Assembly: GCA_041287365.1 (NCBI GenBank)
Contig: JBEULL010000006.1
Coordinates: 1 to 21,714, forward strand
Source of the DNA: JAQVIJ01 sp041287365
GTDB lineage: Bacteria > Desulfobacterota > Dissulfuribacteria > Dissulfuribacterales > DYLC01
Length of the DNA stretch: 21,714 nucleotides
Reading direction: 5' to 3'
Positions 1 through 7,442 of this stretch are shown one piece after another (the first letter of the stretch is position 1; every line of letters starts with the position of its first letter). The notes beneath the pieces are model-generated. The model was not told where the DNA came from. It saw nothing but the letters and a program-made list of their open reading frames with translations, and ran no database searches. The position numbers and the translations under genes are program-made.

Positions 1-170
1 CAGCTGCAACATGCCTTAATCTTTCTCGAATGTCTTGTATCTATAACCTGATATTGTTTTTTGTTCAGCTATGTTAGTAAAATTTGTAAAAATTTTATTG
101 GCAAAATTGATTGTCTTTTGTCGGAAAACTGTTTCGGAATAGCGATATGTCATGTCCGAAAATGAATAGC

Positions 171-199
171 TTGCGAGTTTTGTATATCGGATTTATTTT
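171..199 (+). promoter_or_regulatory. Possible sigma-70 promoter upstream of the DUF486 gene
   Basis: TTGCGA (171-176) and TATTTT (194-199) are separated by 17 bases in an AT-rich leader about 70 bases before the DUF486 start. Each box matches its consensus at four of six or better. AT-rich DNA gives such matches by chance, so this is weak. I see nothing else with clear function in the first 271 bases. Confidence 0.25.
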
Positions 200-271
200 T
201 TTATTTTTATGGATTGCAAGAAAGGGCCTTTTCAGTCCTTTTATCATGTTGTCGTTTCAAGGAGTTTTTCC

Positions 272-616
272 ATGGATGTTTTATTCAAAACCACTTTTTT
301 GCTGATTCTTTCCAATGTCTTCATGACCTTTGCCTGGTATGGCCATTTGAAGACACTCAATAACAGGTCATGGTTCGTGGCGGCGATTTTGAGCTGGAGC
401 ATCGCCCTGTTCGAGTATCTGATTCAGGTGCCGGCGAATCGAATTGGATTTTCCGCATTGTCCCTGCCACAGCTCAAGATATTGCAAGAGGTTATAACAC
501 TCCTGGTCTTCATTCCTTTTGCTGTCTTTTACATGAAACAGACCATTCGGCTGGATTTTTTGTGGGCAGCTCTGTGTATGTGCGGTGCTGTATATTTCGT
601 TTTCAGAGGGGCATGA
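272..616 (+). CDS. DUF486 / DMT-family small membrane protein
   Basis: This 114-residue protein is almost entirely hydrophobic, with four likely membrane helices at about residues 5-23, 34-53, 70-89 and 96-112. The N-terminal segment with F-A-W-Y-G-H-L followed by a basic stretch, and the later S-L-P-Q-L-K-I-L-Q-E segment before helix 3, match the DUF486 family (PF04342), small relatives of drug/metabolite transporters. The substrate is unknown. I chose the ATG at 272 because AAGGAG (259-264) sits at good spacing before it; the frame is open further upstream (from 209), but that part does not look like this family. The gene stands alone, with about 130 bases of AT-rich DNA before the next gene. 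The family call is fairly firm; the function is not known. Confidence 0.8.
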   Translation: MDVLFKTTFLLILSNVFMTFAWYGHLKTLNNRSWFVAAILSWSIALFEYLIQVPANRIGFSALSLPQLKILQEVITLLVFIPFAVFYMKQTIRLDFLWAALCMCGAVYFVFRGA

Positions 617-747
617 AACAAAAAAGCCATTTAATGTCCATAGGTTTTTATACCCTTTTATTTTTTTCATGAATTGGTTATTGTTTAAATGTTTCCTTGC
701 TGTTTTTTTATAATGCCAACCTGTTTTTTTGATCAAGAGAGGTATTG

Positions 748-1242
748 ATGCAGACTTTTTCCATAAAAAACGGAGAGATGATAGTCAGTAAAGAGCCTGG
801 TGCGGTGCTGGAGGCGTGTTCTGTGGGCGCTAATCTGGCGGTTTGCATAGTTGATTCGAAGATACCGCTTGCAGGGCTTGCCTTAGTTGTGTTGCCCCAG
901 ATGCCCGCCAATATGCCCAATGCCTTTCACGAGGCTCAGGAACGATTGCCTGCCCTGACTGCGATGTCCGGCCTGCCGCTCTTTTTCAAGCGGATGCTGC
1001 AGGAGGGGGTGGCCAAGGATCGTATGAAGTTGTGGCTTGTGGGTGCATCCCGTTTTTTTTCAGAACCTGCCGATCTCTCTTTGGGGGCACAGACCTATAC
1101 CGCTGTCAAAAAGATCCTGAATGCCAACAAGATAAAAATCACCGCTGAACATGTAGGCGGTCAATTCAAGCGCTGTGTCAGGCTTGTGGTGGGGCAGGAC
1201 GGAGTTCGTATAGCATTCGATGATCAGGAGGTCATTCTGTGA
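748..1242 (+). CDS. cheD: CheD-like protein lacking the catalytic residues
   Basis: The 164 residues align without gaps, from memory, to the first half of Thermotoga CheD, the deamidase that converts receptor glutamines to glutamate and binds CheC. Shared landmarks are G-E-x-x-V near residue 9, L-A-V-C at 30-33, the V-x-L-P strand at 47-50, the G-A-S-x-F motif, and a C-terminal A-E-x-x-G-G segment. The two catalytic positions are changed: the Cys of the usual G-S-C is Asn29, and the His that precedes V-M-L-P is Leu46. It therefore probably binds a partner rather than deamidating. The ATG at 748 follows GAGAGG (737-742); a TTG at 745 is less likely. A TATAAT at 709-714 is a possible -10 box, without a good -35. 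The gene is the first of three in a signalling cassette with an HDOD protein and a histidine kinase; no chemoreceptor or other che gene is visible. Confidence 0.75.
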   Translation: MQTFSIKNGEMIVSKEPGAVLEACSVGANLAVCIVDSKIPLAGLALVVLPQMPANMPNAFHEAQERLPALTAMSGLPLFFKRMLQEGVAKDRMKLWLVGASRFFSEPADLSLGAQTYTAVKKILNANKIKITAEHVGGQFKRCVRLVVGQDGVRIAFDDQEVIL

Positions 1243-2111
1243 TGAGCGACGATTATAATGCCCCTGACTTCACATTGGAGAGAATATTTGAGAAACTGGT
1301 GAATCTGCCGACCTTTCCAAAGGTTATACAGAAGGCCCTTGCGCTCCTGAAGGACCCCAATTCCTCCATCGCAAAACTGGCCGAGCTGTTACGGTATGAT
1401 CCTGCCATCACCGCCAATATCCTGCGGTTCACCAATTCGGCCCATTTTGGGCTTGCACAACGCATCACCGATCTGGAGACGGCCCTTACATTCCTTGGTC
1501 AGCAGCACATCACGGAGATACTCTTGGCCAGCGCCAGTCTGCCGTATCTCAATACACCCATTGCAGGATACCGTATGGAACCCAGAGACCTGTGGCGACA
1601 CTCCATAGCAACGGCCATTGCCGCCGAGACACTGGCCAAATTCTGCTCCTATCCTGATCCTCCTACTGCGTTTACCGGTGCGTTATTACACGATATCGGC
1701 AAGATAGCCCTCAATATATTTGTCGGCGGCAGGCTCGAGGACATCTTTCAAATGGCCAGACAGGAAAAGATGATTTTTACAGAGGCTGAATGGCGTGTGC
1801 TGGGAGGAGACCATGCTGTAATAGGTGCAGAGATATTGCAATTATGGGAGTTTCCATCGGATATAGTGCGGGCTGTGCGCAACCATCACGATCCTGATCT
1901 CTATATTCAGGACACGCTTTCATCTCTCATGGCCCTTGCAAATATCCTGGTGATTCAAATGGGCATAGGACTGGGAGCCGATGCATTCCGTTATAATATC
2001 AATTTCGAGCTTCTGGACAGACTGCACCTCACACGCGCCGACCTACATCGCTGCATCGTCCTTATTCTGATGGATTTCAACAGGTCGCAGGATATGTTGA
2101 ATCTGGATTGA
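1242..2111 (+). CDS. HDOD domain signalling protein
   Basis: This 289-residue protein is essentially one HDOD domain. The opening N-L-P-T-F-P-K-V segment (about 21-28), the D-P-A-I-T-A-N-I-L-R-F-T-N-S-A core (about 53-67) and the L-L-H-D-I-G-K motif (148-154) are typical. The H-D pair and the preceding W-R-H (119-120) are kept, as is the later H-H-D, so metal binding is possible, although most HDOD proteins have no proven enzyme activity. HDOD proteins usually act in signal transduction and are often encoded beside kinases or chemotaxis genes, as here. The start overlaps the cheD-like stop by one base (TGATG), with AGGAGG at 1226-1231; a GTG at 1239 is an alternative. The stop is seven bases before the kinase start, so the three genes are almost certainly co-transcribed. 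Confidence 0.85.
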   Translation: MSDDYNAPDFTLERIFEKLVNLPTFPKVIQKALALLKDPNSSIAKLAELLRYDPAITANILRFTNSAHFGLAQRITDLETALTFLGQQHITEILLASASLPYLNTPIAGYRMEPRDLWRHSIATAIAAETLAKFCSYPDPPTAFTGALLHDIGKIALNIFVGGRLEDIFQMARQEKMIFTEAEWRVLGGDHAVIGAEILQLWEFPSDIVRAVRNHHDPDLYIQDTLSSLMALANILVIQMGIGLGADAFRYNINFELLDRLHLTRADLHRCIVLILMDFNRSQDMLNLD

Positions 2112-2118
2112 ATCGATT

Positions 2119-3219
2119 ATGCAAGTTCTGGAATCCGACTCCGGCCTGCTTTCGTCCATTTTTGACCTTCTGAACAGCACGGTGCTCATTGTCTTTGAAG
2201 ACAATGTCATCGCCATGTCCAACAAGAGGGCCGAGCAGCTCTTCAGGGCACAGGCCGGAGGGCTGAGCGGTCTGGATTTTTCAGAGATTTTTATGCCGGA
2301 TGACAGAGATATCCTCTTGCCGAACATTCTGCATCTGACGTACTCAGCCGGAGAATACGAAGGTGAGGCCATGTTACGGCGCAGGGACGGCAGCACCTTC
2401 ATGGCATTATTGGCTACCTCGGCCTGCAGGTTCAACGGCCACAGGGCGGCTATAATCATCATCAACGACATCTCCAGACTGAAGGGCATCGAGCGCATTC
2501 TGAATCAGTCGGAGCGCATGGCCTTCTGGGGTGCCATGCTGGATGACATCAGCCATCAGATTCGAAATCCTGTGCTGGCCATCGGCGGTTTTGCCAGAAG
2601 ATTGGCCAACATGGATGTGTTGCGTAAGGATTATTTGAAGGTGATTTTGCATGAATCCAGCAGATTGGAATTGCTGTTGAATACTCTCACGGAATATATA
2701 GAAATGCCGCGGCCGGTTGCAGAGCCGACACCCATTTCAAGAGTGATAGAAGCTATCATGCCTGAAGTGCAACGGCTGGTTGATGGTTATGGCATGGTCC
2801 TGCACTTTGAATGTGTCGATGGAATATGTGCCCATGACTGTGTGATAGACATACAGGCATTTCAAAAGGCTTTGATGGAGTGCGTCAAGAACGCCTGTGA
2901 CGCCAGCGCTGAAACGGAAAGCAAACTGTTGGAGCTGTTTGTGAAACAGTCTGATAGAGAGCCTTACAACGTGCTTTTCGAACTCAGGGATTATGGCCAG
3001 GGCGTTCGGTCCCAGATGCTGCCCAAGATCTTCGACCCATTTTTTTCCACCAAATCAGGGCATATCGGTATGGGGTTGACCTTTGCCAGGCGTATCATAG
3101 ACGAACAGGCAGGTCATATGGTCATAGAATCGGAGCCGAATGTGGGCACCACAGTGAAGTTCTATTTTGTAAGAGAACGCAGGCGAAGCATTCGTACCAA
3201 ACGCATGTTCGATGTCTGA
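2119..3219 (+). CDS. PAS-domain sensor histidine kinase
   Basis: A 366-residue soluble kinase with no membrane segment. Residues 10-125 form a PAS sensor domain. The H-box D-D-I-S-H-Q-I-R-N-P has the phosphoacceptor His146. The ATPase half has the N-box (E-C-V-K-N-A, Asn258), G1 (D-Y-G-Q-G, 291-295), F-box (F-D-P-F-F-S-T-K, 305-312) and G2 (G-M-G-L, 317-320). All catalytic motifs are intact. The C-terminus ends in a basic tail (R-R-R-S-I-R-T-K-R). It is the last gene of the CheD-like/HDOD cassette, seven bases after the HDOD stop, with only a weak ribosome site. No response regulator is adjacent, so its phosphorylation target is encoded elsewhere. A cytoplasmic signal read by the PAS domain is inferred. 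Confidence 0.9.
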   Translation: MQVLESDSGLLSSIFDLLNSTVLIVFEDNVIAMSNKRAEQLFRAQAGGLSGLDFSEIFMPDDRDILLPNILHLTYSAGEYEGEAMLRRRDGSTFMALLATSACRFNGHRAAIIIINDISRLKGIERILNQSERMAFWGAMLDDISHQIRNPVLAIGGFARRLANMDVLRKDYLKVILHESSRLELLLNTLTEYIEMPRPVAEPTPISRVIEAIMPEVQRLVDGYGMVLHFECVDGICAHDCVIDIQAFQKALMECVKNACDASAETESKLLELFVKQSDREPYNVLFELRDYGQGVRSQMLPKIFDPFFSTKSGHIGMGLTFARRIIDEQAGHMVIESEPNVGTTVKFYFVRERRRSIRTKRMFDV

Positions 3220-3319
3220 TTTTGATGGATTAGTAAAAAGTAATGTAGCATTAAGGTAATAGGCAATTAAATGGTTGATGTGGGCTAATGCGATCTTACA
3301 TGTTGATGGACTTATTCGT

Positions 3320-4102
3320 TCAAGTCGGGCAGTTCAGCATGGAATAATCCATATCCGGATGGATGCCGAAACGGGTCAGGCAGAAATCGTACCGCACCGG
3401 ATCATCCGGTGAGATACATCTAAAGGCCTCCGTTACATCTAATGCCGTCTTCAGGTCCGCTTGTTTTCTATCGGTCAGGCCGAGCCGTCTTGCTATCTGA
3501 AACATGTGTGTATCCAGGGGAATAACGAGCGTGGAGGCCGAAAGCCGCCAGCCTCCTGGGTCAACCTCGTCACAGCGTACCATCCATCGCAAGAAAAGGA
3601 ATGCCCGTTTGCAGGCGCTTCCGTTTTCAGGGCTGGGCAGCAGAAAATTGCTGGTTCCTTCACCTTTTTCCCGCATAATCTGCACGAATTTGGAAAGGAC
3701 AGGCACGATAGTGGGACTTCTGGCTATGTGAAAGTACCGAAAGGCCTCTTCGAGGGAACCATATTCCTGAATCACCCGCTTGATACCGAACAGTAGAGCG
3801 GTCATGTCTTCGCCGGTAGTGAATCTGTGTTTGAATCCCCTGAAAATCGCCATTAAATCCAGGCGGGACATCTGCAACAGGTCATTCCGAGGAGATGGGA
3901 GATGTGACAGCACCAGCTTCACTGACTTTAGTATCTGGTTGACTCGGCCATAGGCCAGCGAGGAGGCTATGAGGCCGACGATCTCTCTGTCCAATGGATC
4001 GGTATAGCGATATAAAAATTCCAATGGGTCAGGGTGGACAAATGAGCGTCTGTTGTAGGTGTGATAGAGTTCTTCCAGGTAGTTTTTCAGGTCAATTCTC
4101 AT
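3320..4102 (-). CDS. TIGR02757 / DUF2400 family protein
   Basis: The 260-residue sequence matches the TIGR02757 (DUF2400) family: an N-terminal L-x-x-L-Y-x-x-Y-N, then H-P-D-P-L-E-F-L, D-R-E-I-V-G-L-I-A-S-S-L-A-Y-G-R-V, a central F-L-R-W-M-V-R and the P-L-D-T-H-M-F-Q-I-A-R-R-L-G-L segment. The helical core and the L-D-T-H stretch recall helix-hairpin-helix DNA glycosylases, so a nucleic-acid role is possible, but no enzyme activity is established. The start is uncertain: I use the ATG at 4102; a TTG at 4114 adds four residues and is better placed behind a GGGG ribosome site. It faces the kinase gene convergently with about 100 bases between and no clear terminator. About 110 bases separate it from the DUF166 gene upstream on the same strand, so it may have its own promoter. 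Confidence 0.85.
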   Translation of the reverse strand: MRIDLKNYLEELYHTYNRRSFVHPDPLEFLYRYTDPLDREIVGLIASSLAYGRVNQILKSVKLVLSHLPSPRNDLLQMSRLDLMAIFRGFKHRFTTGEDMTALLFGIKRVIQEYGSLEEAFRYFHIARSPTIVPVLSKFVQIMREKGEGTSNFLLPSPENGSACKRAFLFLRWMVRCDEVDPGGWRLSASTLVIPLDTHMFQIARRLGLTDRKQADLKTALDVTEAFRCISPDDPVRYDFCLTRFGIHPDMDYSMLNCPT

Positions 4103-4214
4103 GTTTTTTTGCAATAGAACCCCGAAAAAATAAAAAACACTGCGCCCCTCCAGATCGACTGACTAATTTTTCGAGGTTCATTATTTTTTGTGTATTTTCC
4201 CCGTCAGTTAACAT

Positions 4215-4847
4215 TCAACATTTAGCATTTAAGATTGCCTTGTTGAGGGCCACCCAGTGGGCATCTCCTGCAAAGTGCACTTGACTTTTGCCGGTTATGG
4301 GATCAAAGGCCGATGGATCCGCTATGCAGCAGAACTGCGCCTCTCTGCCCATGGCCTCCAATGCCTCTTCCACCGTATTACCGATTATCTTTTTGGCCGC
4401 AAACCAGGTGGCGCCGCATGGTGCCCCTCTTTTGACTCGCAGTTCTTTTACGATGCCGTTTTCGATGGAAACCTCGAATTCCGGCAGCCCAAACTGCTCG
4501 CCGTAGCGGCCTGTGGAGGCCAGTCTGCCCATGGCGCAGCAGGTAAATGGCGTGATGGCGCCGACAATATGACGGCCCGGCGCTATGATCGGAATCGCCT
4601 TTTTATTAGCTGTGTTTACGATATGAACCGTGATATCCGGCTGTTTCACGAAGTTCAGAACCAGATCGCATGGTTCTATGTCAGAGACATATTCTTCCGG
4701 ATTTTCTATGAAGTCTGGTAGAGATGCCGGCAGATCATGCACCGCGGCGATTTCGATGCCCTCGCCGTATGCCTCGATACCGCCTATCTTGAAATCAGCG
4801 TTTCCACCCTGCTGAAAAACGATGATCTTAAAGGGTGGCTGCGACAT
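4215..4847 (-). CDS. DUF166 family protein
   Basis: This 210-residue protein fits the DUF166 family (PF02593), best known from archaea and anaerobic bacteria. The N-terminus (F-K-I-I-V-F-Q-Q-G-G) looks like the first strand of an alpha/beta fold. Several Cys sit in conserved-looking places: E-P-C-D-L-V-L near 60, T-P-F-T-C-C-A-M-G-R near 105, G-A-P-C-G-A-T-W near 142, and Q-F-C-C-I-A-D-P-S-A-F-D near 175. This suggests a metal or iron-sulfur site, which I infer and cannot prove. The start at 4847 lies inside the end of the GTP cyclohydrolase gene (20-base overlap), so the two are translated from one message. The link with a pterin-pathway gene hints at a role in C1 or pterin metabolism, but no reaction is known. 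Confidence 0.8.
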   Translation of the reverse strand: MSQPPFKIIVFQQGGNADFKIGGIEAYGEGIEIAAVHDLPASLPDFIENPEEYVSDIEPCDLVLNFVKQPDITVHIVNTANKKAIPIIAPGRHIVGAITPFTCCAMGRLASTGRYGEQFGLPEFEVSIENGIVKELRVKRGAPCGATWFAAKKIIGNTVEEALEAMGREAQFCCIADPSAFDPITGKSQVHFAGDAHWVALNKAILNAKC

Positions 4848-5775
4848 CGGTAAGTACCCTTAACGTAGTATCGAGACGGCAAACTACATCATGGATGTGA
4901 ATGCTCTCCAGACTTACCGAGGCGATTCGAACTCGTATATCCGGATCAAGCTTTTTGCCGAACCGTATGGCCACGCTGCGGGCTGTCTCCCGCACCGCAT
5001 CCTCTGCAAACTGCGGCATTTTATGGGCCTTGAGCACCAGTTCGGCCTCGTCTGGCCGTTTCAACAGGTCTTGAGTGAGATGCAGGGCGTCGTTCAGGCA
5101 GGACAGCAGGTCTTCATAGGTAAGAAGCATCGAGGCATCTTCCATCGTAAGGCTGGTGGAGGAACGCTGGGAATGGGTTATAAGCGGAATAACCGTCTGT
5201 TTTTCGTTGAAAAGCAGACGGTTATAGACCTGCGTGCAAGGACAGGCGGTAATGTGCATGACCTTTATTCCCCGTAATGCCTCCTGTATCTTGATCTCAT
5301 CGTTTTTGCGCACCAGGCCGATGGAGGCCGTTACGGTGAGGCTGTCATGTGAAGACCGTTGGGAGACCAATGTGGAACGGTCGATGGGCAGAAGCCCTTG
5401 CAGTTTTACATGCACTTCGTTTCCTCGCTGGCCTTGCAGTATCTTTTTTGCCAGGGCCATGGCATATTCCATAAGGTCTGCAAAGTCCGTGGAAGAAAGG
5501 CTGGAGATGGCCTCTTCCATGCGGGACATGTGAATGCCCCTGAACTCAGCGGGCAGGCTTACAAATAACGAGGCATCGAAGGGGATACGGCCTTCTGGCA
5601 GGCGTACCCATATGGTCTTGGATGCAATGCCAACCTCTGTGAGGGCAATGGGAAAACTCGGCCTTTCCTCCGGTACGTCCATGCCCTGTTTCAATACCTT
5701 TTGGTGTTCGAAGGTCTCTATGATGGGTTTTGCAGCCGTTTCATGGCGCAAAACCAGTCCTGTACCGTGTTCCAT
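4828..5775 (-). CDS. mptA: GTP cyclohydrolase, MptA/FolE2 type
   Basis: The protein belongs to the FolE2/MptA group of GTP cyclohydrolases, which open GTP for pterin synthesis without using the FolE fold's classic zinc site. Diagnostic stretches are F-R-G-I-H-M-S-R (78-85), I-T-A-C-P-C-T-Q (175-182, containing the family's essential Cys) and L-I-T-H-S-Q-R-S (198-205). The T-A-C-P-C and T-H-x-Q-R combination looks closer to archaeal MptA, which makes a cyclic phosphate of dihydroneopterin, than to bacterial FolE2, which makes dihydroneopterin triphosphate; sequence alone does not settle the product. Length is 315 residues from the ATG at 5775, preceded by GGGA. Family members usually begin near Met32 (position 5682), so that is a real alternative start. 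The longer start overlaps the glycosyltransferase gene by 58 bases; the 3' end overlaps the DUF166 gene by 20. Confidence 0.88.
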   Translation of the reverse strand: MEHGTGLVLRHETAAKPIIETFEHQKVLKQGMDVPEERPSFPIALTEVGIASKTIWVRLPEGRIPFDASLFVSLPAEFRGIHMSRMEEAISSLSSTDFADLMEYAMALAKKILQGQRGNEVHVKLQGLLPIDRSTLVSQRSSHDSLTVTASIGLVRKNDEIKIQEALRGIKVMHITACPCTQVYNRLLFNEKQTVIPLITHSQRSSTSLTMEDASMLLTYEDLLSCLNDALHLTQDLLKRPDEAELVLKAHKMPQFAEDAVRETARSVAIRFGKKLDPDIRVRIASVSLESIHIHDVVCRLDTTLRVLTDVAATL

Positions 5776-6539
5776 GTGCTGTGTTCCCTTTTTGCGAGTG
5801 ATATGGCCTGATTCAAATATGCAATATCTTCCTGTAGCGTCTTTTCTGTTCGGGCTGCAAATGCCTTGATGTCCATGAGTAGGCTTAGAATGGCATCGCC
5901 ATGCCCACAGGTATGGGAAAGACTGCCCTTGTGCAGTGTTCTGTGAGTGATCACCTCATTTGTAAATCCAAAGTCTTCAAACCGGCTGATGTCGGCCAGT
6001 TTTAGAAAAAAATACCAGTCTTCTCCAAATTTGCGTTCCGGAAATCCCTTGGCCTCAAAAAAGGCGTCTCTTGTCATGGCTACGCTGGATGGCACCAAGA
6101 AACACCAGCGCAGGAGATTGCGAAATGTGGAGCCTGTGAAGGGGATTGTGGTAGATTCCGGAATATAAAATGTTTCACCGGTGATTTCGTTCTTGTTCAG
6201 AGTGAGGCCATAGGAAACGGCATGTCCTTTTTTTATAAGGGCGGCCAGGGCCTTTGTATGGTTGGACAGCCATCGGTCATCCGAGTCCAGGAACATGAAG
6301 ACATCGCCCTTTGCATGGGCGGCACCGAAATTTCTGGCAGCGCCTGGACCTTTCCCTTCTGTTTGCAGATAGTTTACTGCCTGGAATCTATGGGTGACTA
6401 CCTCTTTGGTGGAGTCTGTGGAACCGTCATCCACCACGACAATTTCATTGACCGCCACTTCCTGCTCAAGGATGCTTTCGATGGCACGAACTGTCATGTC
6501 ACAGCGATCTTTTGTGGGAATGATGCAGCTGATATACAT
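5718..6539 (-). CDS. Family 2 glycosyltransferase
   Basis: A 273-residue GT-A fold glycosyltransferase. It opens directly with the first strand I-S-C-I-I-P-T-K-D-R, followed by V-V-V-D-D-G-S-T-D (34-42) for nucleotide-sugar binding, G-P-G-A-A-R-N (64-70) and the metal-binding D-S-D-D (85-88). A later G-E-D-W segment fits the acceptor/base region. There is no membrane anchor. I start at the ATG at 6539, one base after the stop of the PP-loop gene; the frame is open upstream, but those 17 residues precede the natural start of the fold. Its 3' end overlaps the start of the GTP cyclohydrolase gene by 58 bases if the longer cyclohydrolase start is used. Donor and acceptor cannot be told. It sits oddly between a PP-loop enzyme and a pterin enzyme. 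Confidence 0.88.
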   Translation of the reverse strand: MYISCIIPTKDRCDMTVRAIESILEQEVAVNEIVVVDDGSTDSTKEVVTHRFQAVNYLQTEGKGPGAARNFGAAHAKGDVFMFLDSDDRWLSNHTKALAALIKKGHAVSYGLTLNKNEITGETFYIPESTTIPFTGSTFRNLLRWCFLVPSSVAMTRDAFFEAKGFPERKFGEDWYFFLKLADISRFEDFGFTNEVITHRTLHKGSLSHTCGHGDAILSLLMDIKAFAARTEKTLQEDIAYLNQAISLAKREHSTWNTVQDWFCAMKRLQNPS

Positions 6540-6540
6540 G

Positions 6541-7290
6541 TTACGTCGAGGGTCTTCCCGGCGGAAAACACATGGCAGCCTCTTTGACACGGCCTGCCAG
6601 CTTGTGTTCGATGTATCGGGCTATGTTTGGCAGCATGTCGTCCAGATAGGCGCCGATTTCAGCCTCGGTGGCAGTGGTTCTGGTCTGGCAGAAGAGACAT
6701 TTTCTTTCGCCACCGCCAGTGGAAGGCAGGCCGTAGTCCTCCAGCAGGTGTCTCACCGTGTCCTTGGAATCCAAAGACTCGTAGAGGGGGAAAAGCGTAG
6801 TGATGCCGAGGTCCTTTGAGAATGCCTGTAGTCTGGTCATGAATGCCTGTGTCTGTTCTGGATAGAACCCCTGTTTTTTCGTATAGCCCACATATAAAAA
6901 GGCGATGTTCTGCTCGATGCAATAGAGAATAGCCCTGGAGTGCATGCCCAATTTACATGCGACGCAGACCAGATTTTTGTGATCGTAACGGGACATCAGG
7001 TCTTCGTAATGGTCCAGCCATAGGCCCTGAAACAGTCGGCCAATGTCCAGTTCTACATAAATGGTGTCCGGCTTTGTCCGGTTACCCTGTGATGCAGTTA
7101 AAATGCGTTTTGCCACTTCGAGCCGATTTTGAGGAAAGTCGTGAAATCTGCTCATACCGTTCAGCATATGTAGCAGGTGAATGTTGACGATATGGGGTGT
7201 ATCCGCCAGTTTTCCACTCATGGCCAAGGCATAGAGGGCTAAAGAGTCGGTACCGCCTGAATAGAGGATTGCGATATCGTGTCGTTGCAT
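6541..7290 (-). CDS. PP-loop ATP pyrophosphatase-type protein with two Cys-x-x-Cys motifs
   Basis: The N-terminus I-A-I-L-Y-S-G-G-T-D-S (6-16) is the PP-loop signature of enzymes that adenylate a substrate with ATP (tRNA thiolation enzymes, QueC, asparagine and GMP synthetases). Further on, C-V-A-C lies at 109-112 and C-L-F-C at 198-201, a pattern that could hold zinc or an iron-sulfur cluster, as in QueC and in the TtuA/Ncs6 tRNA thiolases. I cannot place it in a named family. The length is 249 residues from the ATG at 7290; a TTG at 7314 would add eight residues. It is the first gene of the - strand operon, divergent from leuC across about 150 bases. Substrate is unknown: a modified base or a pterin-like compound are both possible from the neighbours. 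Confidence 0.75.
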   Translation of the reverse strand: MQRHDIAILYSGGTDSLALYALAMSGKLADTPHIVNIHLLHMLNGMSRFHDFPQNRLEVAKRILTASQGNRTKPDTIYVELDIGRLFQGLWLDHYEDLMSRYDHKNLVCVACKLGMHSRAILYCIEQNIAFLYVGYTKKQGFYPEQTQAFMTRLQAFSKDLGITTLFPLYESLDSKDTVRHLLEDYGLPSTGGGERKCLFCQTRTTATEAEIGAYLDDMLPNIARYIEHKLAGRVKEAAMCFPPGRPST

Positions 7291-7345
7291 GAACAAGAAT
7301 AATACCGATTCCAAATGGAAAATGAAAGGCGTTTTTTATTTTCGG

Positions 7346-7374
7346 TTGATTTCAAGGGGTTTTGCTGTTAAATA
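7346..7374 (+). promoter_or_regulatory. Likely promoter of the leuC-leuD-leuB-asd-icd operon
   Basis: TTGATT (7346-7351) and TAAATA (7369-7374) are 17 bases apart in the divergent region between the PP-loop gene and leuC. It would give a leader of about 60 bases before the leuC start. I see no terminator-antiterminator pair or run of leucine codons in that leader. Confidence 0.4.
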
Positions 7375-7442
7375 TGCCAAAAATCAAAGGAGCCGAGCTT
7401 TTTCAAGGATTTGTAAACAGTCAACGAAAAGAGGAACATAAC

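Noticed and set aside
368..736. Open frame on the - strand opposite the DUF486 gene
   Set aside because: The + strand frame has a ribosome site, membrane helices and family match; the - strand frame has none.
4828..7290. The PP-loop protein and GTP cyclohydrolase as a queuosine pathway
   Set aside because: The cyclohydrolase looks like MptA, whose cyclic-phosphate product is not used for queuosine, and QueD, QueE and QueF are absent here. Kept only as an open idea.
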